47,384 nt of DNA from Scytalidium lignicola (taxonomy: Eukaryota; Ascomycota; Leotiomycetes), in NCBI GenBank assembly GCA_002812745.2, contig NCSJ02000322.1, positions 1 through 47,384 on the forward strand, in the 5' to 3' direction. A model generated the notes under the pieces. The model was not told where the DNA came from, ran no database searches, and worked only from the letters and a program-made list of their open reading frames with translations. Positions 1 through 13,075 of this stretch are shown piece by piece (the stretch's first letter is position 1; every line of letters begins with the position of its first letter). The translations under genes were made by a program, and so were the position numbers.

Positions 1-734
1 GTGCGGCTGAAAAACATCCCTCGCAGTGCTGTGAAGCTCCCTCTCATCTCTCCACCTCTGCCTCACACAAATGCGACCACCTTTTTAACGAAGGCTGACG
101 AACCACGAAACCTCAGAAACACCAAGACCTTGGCCTAAGATATGAGCAAGAGCGCTGATTGACGGAGTTAGTCTCTGCATTAAGGTTTTGAGGTCTAATT
201 AAAGTGCCCCATTTATCGTGCTGACACGGGAGTATGACCTTGGATGCAATTCTAACTCGAAAGGGTGAGGGGGTGTTCTATTTCTGGGCTGGAGGTGCAT
301 GTCTTTTGCATGTCTTTGCTGCTCATCCTGGCAGCTTATTTATTACGCTTATCCGTCCCCCAGCTGCCAAGGGCATGGAACCGTCGGGGGCCATGTCGGA
401 TTCCATAATCAGCTATTATTTGCAATAAGGATTACTGTATTTGGGATGCAAAGGATCTGGCTCCTGATATGGATGGTAATGATGATAATGTCCATGACGG
501 ATTCAAAGAAATAAACTATCTGATCGTAGTGCATGGATTGTAATAGCTGAAGTAAACTTGCAGTAATGCAGTAATGCAAGTTTAAGCGGATAATTACTCG
601 CTGGATTAGGAACGGGAGCGATTGAGAAGGAACTCAACTTCAGTTATTTATTAACTAATCCCCAATAATAGCTCACAGTAGTTACCGAATACATACAATT
701 TTCCATCGTAAATTCCTACAATGTCCCATTCAAA
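1..734. other. Left-edge non-coding stretch
   Basis: I see no convincing gene here: open frames are short, without recognisable domains or splice-linked partners. The only structure noted is a 10-bp inverted repeat with a 12-base loop at 553-584, inside a short run of a TAATGCAG-like repeat. It may serve as 3' flank of the minus-strand gene that ends at 735. Confidence 0.5.
553..584. repeat. Short inverted repeat (10-bp arms, 12-nt loop)
   Basis: The left arm TAAACTTGCA (553-562) and right arm TGCAAGTTTA (575-584) are perfect reverse complements. The loop contains GTAATGCAGTAA, so the arms also extend a small direct repeat. It lies about 150 bases beyond the stop of the minus-strand M20-like gene. 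It could be a transcript-end hairpin, but no function can be shown. Confidence 0.4.
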
Positions 735-2809
735 TCATGCGCCCATCCAGTTATGCCAATCCTCCTGAAAATCGGGATTTTGGCACCCATTCCCGACAGC
801 ATTATCCGATACCACCTCAGCCCTCTTTCCCAAAAGTTTCCCGTCGCGTAAAACTTCCACCGCGGTAATCCCTATCGCCTTTCCGGCCATTATTGCCGCC
901 TTCAGATCCTCGTTACTGTGACCTTCACTCGTAACTGGAAATCTCAGAACAATGGATGGAACTGCAGAGTCATTATCCTCCGAAAAATGGACGTCGAGGT
1001 TGCTGGTATCGCCTCCCAAGTCGTTGTATGCTTGCCGACAGACCCGCTCAAGCGTGCGCTCTGGATGCGCTGGTGTGTGGTTAGGACATGTAACCTTTAG
1101 TATCGNCCCCCGTTGCTGACGCGCCAGCTTCGAAGCAACCATTAACCTTCCTTTTCAGATCTACAAGCCGATTCTCATTGAGAGCTTGTATGGCGAACAT
1201 CCCAGAAGCATAACCGTGGTTTGTGCTAGGCATCGATCCTCCATTTATGATATGACTTCGAATAGCCTCACCTGATTGAAGATGCTGTCTCAGCATGCTA
1301 ATCGCACTGTACGCTGTGATCAAAGCATCTAGAGCATTGATTTCTGCGGAAGGAGACTGTGTCGTTTGAGCTTCTTTACCAAAATACTCGGCTTTGAAAC
1401 TCTGCATCATGTCTGAATTTTCAATGGCATTCTGCCGATCAGATCGGGATCGAGAAACCAGGTTTATATCAACCTTGTATATGGAATAGACTCCGGCCCT
1501 AAGAAATGTAATTCTCCCTGCTTTAGGTATGCCGAAGAGGACTACTTTTCCTGGGAGTTGAAATCTAGTCATCGCTTCTGCTGCCGCGAGAGCTGCTGAT
1601 ACAGAGGCGAGTGCGGTTAGATTGTGGTAGCGCAGGGCAGTATTTGTTGCATCTGAAGAGTCAGTAAATCTGTTAAATATTCGGAGCAAGATGTGCCAGA
1701 AACTTACCTTCACCATACTCCACATTAAAGCTGATGACAGGGCCCTTTTGTCCACTATCGTACTCAGCAATGAAGGCATTATCAACGCAGTAAGCTGAAG
1801 GAGTAACCCTCCACCCTTTCCGGAAGCCCATAAACTCCGTGAGTGCTTTGTGAGCCACAATCGCTCTGAAGTTCGACCCCAGATTGTAATGCGACACAAA
1901 GTGCATTTGCTGTAGCGTTTCATCGATCGAGTCTACGTAACTAGATACAAAATCGAGGAAGCTGTCGGTTGACGGAGGATTGCATGGATTTGCGGCCTTC
2001 AATATCCCACAGTTCTGATCCTCAATTTGCATTTCTGGGACTGGATGAGCTAATGGAATATCTCGTGAAGTGTCCCGAAATTCCGCAATTTCAGCCTCCA
2101 GTCCTGATATTAAATCACCTGTCGTTTGGCGACAACTATCCGAATGAGCTCCTTCGGAGTATTCCCTCAGATATATATTTTGCATGGTTTCGGCATGGCG
2201 CTCTGCATGATCTCCTTCATTCTTTTGCTTTGGAGGGGTATCCCTTTGGACTTCAACATAGCCCGTTGCAGGTACCTCAGCTCCTTCCGAGTGCTCCTTC
2301 ATATATGTATCCGTCAATCTTTTAACATGGGCAGGCACAACAGGTTTCTCGTTATCTTTTCGTCCAAGATTCTTCGAAAGGTCATTCAGGGTAACCTTAG
2401 AATCTTCAATTCCTTCCGAGTGCTCCCGCATATAAATAGTCTGTAATCTCTGGCTATATTCGTACATAGCATCTTTTTCCCTCTCCTGTCTTCGATCAGC
2501 AGTTTGTGAAATGAGAGTATTTGCTTCGGTTTCATCTTCTCCAGTCTGCTGTTTGGGAGTATTGCTGTGAAAATCTTTTATGATCGAGGAAGGACCATTG
2601 ACATACTTCTCCTCAATCTCATCCTCTGAGGTAGGTGTGTCGAGGTCCGAGAAGGCCTCCACTCCATAGTCCCCAGAATTTGGTTCAACATTTATATTGC
2701 TGCCTCCTATCTTCTGTCTCACAGGAACAGCTTTCAACATGCGAGTAAAACCACCTCTTGAAACATCAACAAATTCATCTTCATCGTTAAAGACGTTGGG
2801 AGAATACAT
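735..2809 (-). CDS. M20-family (ACY1L2/AbgB-like) amidohydrolase pseudoenzyme with repeat extension
   Basis: Two exons, 2809-1708 and 1652-735, joined across a 55-nt GTAAGT..CAG intron. Dropping the N at 1106 gives an uninterrupted 672-residue product. Residues from about 285 on follow the peptidase M20 domain-containing protein 2 family: the conserved NALDA..AY..IS.LRQ segment of the lid domain and the C-terminal KA.G.TA.EVL segment are clear. The catalytic elements are not. The family's GHACGHN metal site reads TALRYHN, its GTPAEE glutamates read GIPKAG, and its later SHPG histidine reads SRSRS. I therefore infer a non-hydrolysing protein. The first 285 residues are acidic, probably disordered, and carry three copies of a YMxEHSEG-type motif about 43 residues apart. 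The start ATG at 2809 is chosen over an in-frame GTG just upstream. The fold assignment is firm; the lack of activity is inferred. Confidence 0.8.
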
Positions 2810-5075
<2,266 letters not shown>

Positions 5076-5989
5076 CTATCGGAGACTGGCAATAAAATGG
5101 GTTTAAGGGCAATGATATGACACATTGGATATAGGTAGGTACGATCGAAACAACGGTTGGCTTCTCAATTTATGGTTACTGGAGGAGCNAAAAAAACAGC
5201 TTTGTTCTCAGTCTTGACTGCAATAGAGCAAAGGGAGGAATTATATATGTCTGGTCAGATCTTTCTATATTTTAGATAAGTATTAGTGCAAAAGGGATCA
5301 TGTCAAAGGTCCCGAGGCACAATATTCTTTCCAGCTGTTGAGAATTCGAGACCTCAATAGAGGTATCATCGGATCCGTGGCTTCTCCTTCTTCATTGACA
5401 TGTCCTTCTTACATTCATTACGCATTAATGTACATATCCTTTCCCGACAAGGCTGGGGGACAACGAATATCTACCCGAGAATATATCACGTGTTAGCCTC
5501 ATTGGGCAAATTCGAACCAGATCGATGCAGTTAAAACCAAGAAATCAAAATGACGACGTGTCCAGGACGTTGTATTATTGATTGTTTTCCGTTGGTTTCC
5601 AACATTTCGAAAGGATCCGCCGTGTAATGGTTTTCTTTCCTTCCCCGCTGACCTTCGCCCACATCACAACAATTGGGAGACCCCACGGTCGTCCAATCAG
5701 ATTTTAGATTGCGGAGGTGTCCCAATACTATCTTGCATGTTGGCGTTCTTACATGCAGGGGAAGATGGGCCATCCAACGTACAACTTGGGGAGACCTCAT
5801 CTTCATGGGAAGTATTTGAAGGTAGTTTTTTTCTTTCTCTCTCTCTCTTTCTTTCTCGACTGTATCTTGTTATTTAGTCCCAGGCTCAATTAATTCTTTT
5901 GGAGATTACTTCTTGACGGCTGGATCGTCAAGTTTAAATTCTTTGTTNAAAAAAAATCGATCTTTAATCCAAACCCCATTGGTACCAAA
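5076..5989. other. Intergenic stretch
   Basis: About 0.9 kb with no supportable gene. It includes N placeholders at 5189 and 5948, both beside runs of A, and a strong pyrimidine tract of T and CT repeats at about 5825-5859. The tract lies upstream of the zinc-finger gene and could be promoter sequence, since CT-rich tracts are common upstream of fungal transcription starts. Confidence 0.4.
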
Positions 5990-6964
5990 ATGAGGATTTG
6001 AATTTTCATATATAATCCCAATGGCGGCGATCTAAAGAGAGAATTTTACTCCGAGGACCTTCTACCTGTGCCGCCGATACCTCCTTCTTACCAACTTGAC
6101 AGGATCGTGGACTGGAATGGTGGTCGAGGTAAATTCTTGGTCGAGTACGAATATTTCGGACCAGGAGAGCAGCATCTAGAATTCCTTGATCATCAACCCA
6201 TGGTCGGTCAGTTTAGACAGTCCAAATTACCATAACGATCCCTTTTGATAAGTGTTTCGCTGACAAAAAATCTTCAAAACATAGGAGAATTCAATTCTGT
6301 GGACGATTATCTTGATTCCATACGCTCATTATCAATCGGAAATCCCAATACTAATCCAGAAACCGAGGCTGGACCCTCAAATCCTAACATTCCATCACTA
6401 CCAATTACACACCAAGTTGAAAGTTATACAACCAATCTCGAGGATACTGAAAGCGATTCAGCGGAGAGTCTGCTCACATCTTCTACAACGTCGCATTCAT
6501 CCTCAGCTCCTGGCCCATCGCGTGCTAAGGAGTACATCTGTGATGAATGTGGAAAGACATACAACAGAAAAAGTGATCGAAAGTAAGTATTCCTAACAAA
6601 TCACAAAAAAAAATATTCTTCTCATCCCTTGAAACAACTGTTTGGTTGGTAACCACATGTCGGCATCAGCCACCACCTAAAAAACCACGAAAAAAATTAT
6701 CAATGCGAAAGATGTCCCCGTAGATTCGCCACAAGGAGAATTCTCAATCGGCATGTGAATGACAAACATGATACGACAGAGAATTACTTCTGCAGAGTAC
6801 CAAGCTGTCGACGTCGATTCCCCCGGGAGGACAATTGTAAACGACATATGGAGCGCGTCCATCGCTATAGTAGTGAAGAGGCAAGTATTTGTGATATGGA
6901 TGAAGCTACGAGGGTGATCCGCGAGGGGAGGAGGATTAGGAGACGGGAGGAAGCTAACGAATGA
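5990..6964 (+). CDS. C2H2 zinc-finger protein with possible chromo-like N-terminus; TGA at codon 4
   Basis: Exons 5990-6206, 6285-6582 and 6670-6964 splice in frame to 269 residues. A TGA interrupts at 5999-6001, the fourth codon after an ATG in good context (ACCAAAATG). Three C2H2 fingers occupy the C-terminal half: C158/C161/H174/H178 (perfect C-x2-C-x12-H-x3-H), C184/C187/H200/H205 and C213/C218/H231/H236. A basic RRIRRRE tail follows. Between roughly residues 34 and 68 the pattern YQLDRIVDW..GKFLVEYEYFG..E resembles a divergent chromodomain; this is a guess from pattern only. The middle is Ser/Thr-rich. A nuclear DNA-binding regulator is the likely role. Either the TGA is a sequencing error, the gene is newly dead, or translation begins at the ATG at 6200, leaving a fingers-only protein. 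The zinc-finger part is sure; the 5' end is not. Confidence 0.65.
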
Positions 6965-7182
6965 ATGATTGATACTACTTACTCTCTCCACTTTGAGAAG
7001 AGTAAAACTAACCTGGCTAATGCCCTCGCATTTCATTTTTTCAACACAAGACGATTTTTCTTTTGTTGACAGATTTCTATTTTTATTATTGTTTTTTTCC
7101 CTTGGTATTATTTAGTCCTCTGGTCCCAACCTTCTTCTATCTATTATTAACTATATGGTATTTTTTCCCGCCTTCCGATTGT

Positions 7183-8433
7183 CTAAATATTTCGTTCATC
7201 GTGCTCGTGTGTCTCAGTTGACCTTAGTTCATCCCACCCAAACTCAGTCTTTACCTCCTTCACTTCGAGCGTCTCGGTTTTATCTTCAACGTACAAGACA
7301 GTAATCTCTCTGCCTTCATCCCCACTATTTGCACTTCTCCTCATCGAAGTGAGTTTCTCGCCCAAGGCCTCACAGAAGTCTCTCTTGACCTCTTCTGAGA
7401 CACTTTGAGTCTCAATCGACAGCTCAATCCGTTTTAGGTTATTCATTAGACCCAAGCCATGAACAATCCAGTTTGAATTAAGATCAAAGACACATCCTTT
7501 GCTTATTGTAGGACTTATAGTAGTCGTCTGAGTGGAGTCATTGTCGCTTTCCTTTGCCGTAACTCTCCCCTGGATCTTCAAATGCAACGTCCAAACTCCG
7601 CTCCACATCTGACAAAGCTCAATCCAGCCCTCATTCGTCTTCCCATTCTGTTCATCATAAACCAGATCCAAGCCCAGCACATCTAAAGCCACCGATCTGA
7701 GACCCCGTGCCTGCCATGGTTTCAGGGCCCGCGTGAATCGACAAGCTGCAAAGATCCCCGAGGAGAACCAATTCACAAACGCAAAGAGATTACCCTGAAA
7801 CGGAACAATTCGCGCTTCGTCGTAGATCTGATGACAGGTTTGGAGGAGCGCCGTGGGGATTTTCCCGGCTGGATGGGAATTTTGGTGGTGGATGTGCGGG
7901 CTCTGCGCTGCGGCTGAACATAGCGATCGCGAGCTTAGGTGGATGAGGTAGGAGAGACCCTGAGGCCAGGAAGTGGGGTTAGTGTAGGCTGCGCAGGCTT
8001 CGTCGTCAGAACCGGGGATTGGTGAGAGGTGTGGATGTTGGATTGGTTGTTCTTGGAGGATGTAGTTGTAGATTTGAAGACGGATTTCGACGGGAAATTT
8101 GAGGAAGGAGAGGGATGAAGTCGGTGGAGAAGGTGTAGTAGTGGAAGAGCAGGTGGATTTCGTGATCTCTGGGAGAATAGTGGTGGTGGTTGTATTAGTT
8201 GCTGGTCTTCTTGGGAGTACTTCCATTCTATCGTCTAGTTTAAGATATTTTCCCTGTGCTGCAGGAGTTTGTTTGAGAGCAAAAACTGGGAGACATGATG
8301 GTGAATCTCGAGGTTTTGGGTTGCTTCTTAACTTGGCAACCTGGTCCTGCACATGTTTTGGTGGGAAAAGAAAGTCCGGAACCCACGTATAGGCAAGATT
8401 GGGTTGTTGTTGGCCCGGGATGACAACGGCCAT
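7183..8433 (-). CDS. 2EXR/DUF7730-like fungal protein (F-box-like N-terminal motif)
   Basis: A single-exon 416-residue protein. After a low-complexity first 105 residues (a Thr run at 80-86 and Ser/Pro-rich stretches), residues 109-126 read FLKFPVEIRLQIYNYIL. This is the hallmark of a large family of fungal proteins annotated as 2EXR or DUF7730, related in look to an F-box helix. The second family mark, LLQTCHQIYDEA, is near residue 197. Such proteins are abundant in Pezizomycotina and no biochemical role is established. The C-terminus is charged and predicted soluble, with no signal peptide or membrane segment. The ATG at 8433 is the first in frame. The gene is convergent with the zinc-finger gene, with about 220 bases between their stops. 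Confidence 0.75.
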   Translation of the reverse strand: MAVVIPGQQQPNLAYTWVPDFLFPPKHVQDQVAKLRSNPKPRDSPSCLPVFALKQTPAAQGKYLKLDDRMEVLPRRPATNTTTTTILPEITKSTCSSTTTPSPPTSSLSFLKFPVEIRLQIYNYILQEQPIQHPHLSPIPGSDDEACAAYTNPTSWPQGLSYLIHLSSRSLCSAAAQSPHIHHQNSHPAGKIPTALLQTCHQIYDEARIVPFQGNLFAFVNWFSSGIFAACRFTRALKPWQARGLRSVALDVLGLDLVYDEQNGKTNEGWIELCQMWSGVWTLHLKIQGRVTAKESDNDSTQTTTISPTISKGCVFDLNSNWIVHGLGLMNNLKRIELSIETQSVSEEVKRDFCEALGEKLTSMRRSANSGDEGREITVLYVEDKTETLEVKEVKTEFGWDELRSTETHEHDERNI

Positions 8434-8845
8434 GGCTGGCTGAAACTTTGATAGGATTTAATTAATTGGATATGCAAGGTTGACGTATATGCGCCTGTAT
8501 GGAACAAAAAGAATATATTGGTTGGTCTTTTTGCAAAAGTGATCTAGTAACACAAGATATGAGAGCAGACAGCTAGAAATATGAAGGATCTAAGAAAGGA
8601 AAAAGGAAGAGAAAGCAAACAGAAGGGGACAAGGAGAGAAATACCTAGAATGGAATGAAGTCATCCTTGAAGATTCTGACATCTTGTTTCAACCACGAGA
8701 TATTTCCATCATGTAGGGAGCAGCAGACGATGTTAAACCGGGACCACAAGTAAGGTGAGCATCTCACTCAGCTGTGGTGCGCCAGGAGCCGGTGGGCTGG
8801 GCTGCCCACCCTTGTCGTCCTCGCGTTATCACCGACAGGAGACAA

Positions 8846-8882
8846 GGGGACTAGGGGGACAGGGGACAGGGGACAAAGGGGG
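8846..8882 (+). repeat. G-quadruplex-type tract with GGGGACA repeats
   Basis: Five runs of four or five G are separated by loops of 3-5 bases, at 8846-8849, 8854-8858, 8862-8865, 8869-8872 and 8878-8882. That more than satisfies the usual four-run rule for an intramolecular G-quadruplex. It lies about 410 bases upstream of the start of the minus-strand 2EXR-like gene, so the G-rich strand is the non-template-like plus strand relative to that gene. A regulatory role is possible but not shown. Confidence 0.6.
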
Positions 8883-9976
8883 TATGACGGGAGCTGAGTA
8901 AGGCTGTTTTTGGAAGGAATGATGTACGTCCGTACCAATACATACTGTAATTACTGGGTGTGACTTCGCATTATGATACGGAGAAGGAAGTCGGTTGTTG
9001 ACTTGTCCATCATACTATGATGAAAAGGACAGTGAAGGACCGGCTCGGTCGGCACGCACTGACCTAAAGTACTTGGGTAATTTACGTATACTGGTAGTTG
9101 ATCTGCAAACGACAAACAGTTCAACAGCAGAACAGAAGAGTAAGCTTAATAAGTCCCAACTACCGGTTCAGCCACGCACAAGCCACAACCACCCATCAGA
9201 TAACATAAACCGTAACGGCGCTGTGGACGCCCTACATGTGCTGTACATACTAAGTTACTGAACTGACTACTGACTACTAACTACTGTATGTCCTAGACCT
9301 TTCAAACCAACTAGCAGAAAGTCCATCATGCACACTTTGACATAGTGCACTAGACTACGGTTGGGAATCTTTGCTGCTGACATCTCAAGATCCAATAAAT
9401 TTGCAACTGGCCATGACTAGTTGCTGACACCACTCAAACCATTGCTGCCCCCGAGGAGTTTTGGTGATGAGCCCAATAATACCGCCGATGCCCGGCGGTG
9501 TGCTCCTTTAACATCCATCTCTCTTTGCCGCGACACAATTGTTATCAGATATCAGATGATGGTGAAACGGAAGGGACTGCAAAATGTATGTGCTTCCGTA
9601 CAACTCAAGTACCGATTGAAGTACCTCGCTCCGAGATCGACAGATTGACACGAGGTCGCTCGGAATGGAGCAACGGAATGGCATGAGATGTTGTGGCGTC
9701 TCGCGTGTGCCTTTTTGACGGGTACGCGGCCATATCTGTGGCGCATCTAGATTGTGGCGTTCGTGGTACGAGGTTTCTCGTCTGATTTGCTAGTAAAATC
9801 TGACCGATAATACAGTATTGCATGTATACTTTGTACAGGACCTGTAATACTGTATCTGACTAAAGCACAATCCTTTGGGCTAATGCGTGTACACTACTGA
9901 ACACTACTGTACTGTATAGTTCTATTATTTGCATTGCGCTACCGGAAAGTCGGTTGCTCCCGAAAGACCGAAGACA

Positions 9977-10206
9977 TACGGAGGACGCGGCAAAATGTGA
10001 TGGGAATCTGCCAAGACACTAAATGTGCACGTGCCACAGGCTTTCCAGCGAGTGTAGTGCCTAAAGTGCCCTATAATTACAGCGTATTACAGAGCATTAG
10101 CAGGCTACAGGTCGCTATAATTACAGGGCACTTCCAGCGCTCAAATCGTTAGCGCTTGCCTAGCGCCTTAGCACTATTCCCATCACATTTTGCCGCGTCC
10201 TCCGTA
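9977..10206. mobile_element. MITE-like element with perfect 31-bp terminal inverted repeats
   Basis: The left arm 9977-10007 and right arm 10176-10206 are exact 31-bp reverse complements, beginning TACGGAGGACGC. Inside them a second inverted pair (10065-10084 and 10113-10132) matches at 18 of 20 positions, so the whole 230 bp can fold into a nested hairpin. The outermost dinucleotide on each side is TA, the target duplication used by Tc1/mariner transposases, but TA is also part of the arm match and so is weak evidence. No transposase frame is present. I call it a non-autonomous element or an inverted duplication. No second copy exists in this window. Confidence 0.55.
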
Positions 10207-11738
10207 CATCCGTAATTTTTATGTGTTTTTTTCTTCTTATTTATCCCAGAAAAAAATTCCCTGGCTCCATATTCAACAAAAAATTTAACCCAAAAAAAAA
10301 CTTCTGTAGCATGTACTGTAACTTCTCAGTATTCGGCTTTTTCAATGGTAACGAGCGGGTAAATTAGCATGGCAAGTACGTCGGGAGACTAACTACAGTA
10401 AGAAAGGGACCAGGCAAAGCAAAGCAAAGCACGCACGACATACCGTAATCATCGAGTGATTTTCGCATGGATCCAGGTGGGTCCCACCAATTCCACAGCT
10501 ACCTGTAGCGTGTCACCGTGTGTACGGTAGATTTCTTTGCGGCATTTTTTTCTTCTTCCTTTTCCTTAGATCCCGCTGCAGCCGTTTTTCATGGATGCAT
10601 GATAAGCTTCAAGTACCGTTAGCAGTACCGAGATCTGACTTTGACTTATATTGCATTAAACCTATACCTTTTCACAGGGATATCGAGAAGGGCAAACAAA
10701 AAAAAAGGGTCTGGGTGATATTGCAGATAGAAATTTGAATACTTACTCATCATAAAAATGAATTTCCTCCCCCTGCTTGACAGCGGATTTCCAATCAAGG
10801 AAATGTTCATAGCCACCCCTGTTCGGAGTTATTTCTGAGATATACGGAGTATGAAAGGCTAGAATAGATAAGAGTATGAGCCAGTCAATAAAACACTGCC
10901 ATTTAACGAGATGAGAAGTGGGTTACGGGTACCGGTATTCAACTCGGGAGATAAATGCTAATGATAGTTTAACCGCCCAAACAAACAAAAAAACAAAGGA
11001 AAAGAAAAGAAAAAATCTCGAACAAAGTTGGAAATTGCATTTCTGAATCTTGCTACATGACGAAGATCAAGCAGTTGAAAATATCTCATGTTTAGCACCA
11101 ATCATCATCAATGGAAGCAATTCATTTCTTGTTACGGATCCGTACCAGACAATAATCTATCTATAGGTGCTTTATTACCATGTAAGCAAAAATAGATTAT
11201 ATTTCTCGGCTTTTTTTGGATACATCTCACATATATCCTCAACCTGTAACATGAGACTCCGTATTAGAACTGCTGCTATACGGGTACAAAGGCTGCATTG
11301 TATTGTAATATACAATACTAGTACGGTCTCACTCCGAGCAGGCGTTGTCCTTCCATAACGCAATGTTGAACCACCACTGAAGAGAGTCACGATTCTTCTA
11401 GCCAGCCCTTAATCCTGCGATCAGACTAGATCAGTTGGCACCAAAGGATATGGCTTTGCAGATAATACTAGCAATTCCAAATTGAACTCTCTTCCAACCA
11501 CCCTTCAGAGGAGTCATGGTATCTCTGCGGGCCATCAATCAAGACCCTTTAACGTGCTATGTCTAGCAATTGATAATATACTTTGAATCCGAGTTGGTTG
11601 AGGTAGGATGTCTTCGATTGGTACCAACAAAGGCTTAAATCGAAACTTCCTTGGTGTATCGATCTCCTTGTATGACTGCACGAGCTTAGTGGCTTTTATT
11701 CGCGACTGCTGTTTCCAATTTATCGTCTGCAAAATATC

Positions 11739-12544
11739 CTATCTCTTTCCCGCATCGTCAAGGTCGAATCCGCTGGTTGCAAACTTGAGAATCTCTTCAA
11801 CACTTTTAGCCTTCGCATTCCCTGCTCTCAACTTCGATACGCCCGACATTTCATACTCCATCTGTCCCATACTAGTCCTTCTCGCGGCGGTGACCCCCAA
11901 AGTACCCTCTCCACCATCCATATCCTCATCTTCGTCCTCATCGCTTTCATCTTCATCGAACTTCCTCTTGAGACCAGTATTGACATTCTCAGTCCCCATT
12001 TCTCTCTCCTCCATGGTATACATATCGTCATTTTCCTCCATCGCATATTTAGCAACTCGTGTACCGATCCAATCCCCAGCCCATTTCCACAGCTCATCTA
12101 GGTCTTCAGTCGCACTGTTTTCCCTTTCTACACTAATGGCCCGGCCTTCATCAACCCAACTTTCGACCTGAGGCTCCAATTTTTTGCGCAGTAATTGCCC
12201 AAGTAGACCTTCTTGTGTTCTGCCGGGGTAATTCGTTTGTGGGTAGACGACGGTGTGGTAGAACAGATCTGAGTGAGCGGAAAGATGATCAATTAATGTT
12301 TTGACGTTGCCTGCCAATATTGAAGCTGATGTTTGGAGAGAAGACCTAGAAGGGGTCGGATAGTTAGCGACTAGGATTTAACTATCCATGGATATAAGAT
12401 AATTGAAAATGGTTACCATTCTGGGAGAGGAGCGGTCCTTAGAACCTTTGTTCTGAGCGAGTCAATGCTATTTGTGAGCTGGAAAAGTCGTTGTCTTGTC
12501 TGCTCAAGAGCTTTGATATCTTCCTGTCGGAGAGCAGTCTGCAT
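11739..12544 (-). CDS. med8: Mediator complex subunit 8
   Basis: Two exons, 12544-12417 and 12345-11739, joined by a 71-nt GTAACC..TAG intron, encode 244 residues. The N-terminus carries the fungal Med8 signature: QEDIKALEQTRQRL, LFQLTNSI, then PLPEW spliced to SSLQTSASIL. Med8 sits in the head module of Mediator and links Med18/Med20 to the core; it acts in the nucleus in RNA polymerase II initiation. Residues about 135-155 are an acidic Asp/Glu run following KRKF. The start is the ATG in front of QTALRQED. A longer upstream extension would need a non-ATG start and is not expected. The next gene to the right, the MFS transporter, is divergent, with about 530 bases between starts. Confidence 0.9.
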
Positions 12545-13075
12545 TTTGTGGCGTAACGGAATTGTATCTCTCAGTAGAGGCCGTTTTGTTGATTGTTTTT
12601 GGCGGGGGTTGAAAAGAGGTGTGGTTGTCGATCTTGTAGCTAGGGAGCTTGGTGCCCAGCAAACTGGGCGGCACAATCGCTGACTAACCTAACTAAACTT
12701 TATTTTCACCGCAGCCATCTTCATTCACTAAAACCTTCACTATCACCAGTTGATGAGAAATAATATATCACAATGGTAGGTTTTACGTGTAAGTGGTATG
12801 ATTGTGGTCCAATTCAAAGGGTTAAATCCGTTGAACGTGACTACGAACTCGAATTTTTAATTCCGATCAGTTAGCAGCTTAGCTTACAATATTGTCACCT
12901 TCCCCACGTAGGTATTGATCTCTTCCTTTGTGTTCATTTTCTTTTCTTTAAAAAAGGATTGAGTGATTTATTCGCGAAATTACTGCATTCTAAACATTGC
13001 AACGGGACTATTGCATTCGTTACCCAATAATTACCCCTACACCAAGGCGCTTCACAAGTTGCTCCTAAAGTTGCT
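12545..13075. promoter_or_regulatory. Shared divergent promoter region of Med8 and MFS transporter
   Basis: This 531-base region separates two head-to-head genes. It contains a small unassigned open frame starting at the ATG in ATGGTAGG (about 12773), 33 codons long. It reads as an upstream ORF or chance frame on the transporter side. No other gene is visible. Confidence 0.4.

Larger units (their letters stand above)
8434..11738. other. 3.3-kb gene-free region
   Basis: No open frame here has recognisable domains or consistent splice partners. Structures seen are a G-quadruplex-type tract (8846-8882), short ACTACTG-type repeats around 9250-9290 and 9890-9915, a 230-bp inverted-repeat element (9977-10206) and a short CAAAG repeat near 10415. 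The first few hundred bases are presumably the promoter of the minus-strand 2EXR-like gene. The rest is unexplained. Confidence 0.5.

Noticed and set aside
234..514. Overlapping short open frames at the left edge.
   Set aside because: Short, no domain, and no splice or context support; chance frames are expected in 700 bases.
12773..12874. 33-codon open frame starting ATGGTAGG in the Med8/MFS intergenic region.
   Set aside because: No domain, no conserved context. It could be an upstream ORF of the transporter but there is not enough to call it.
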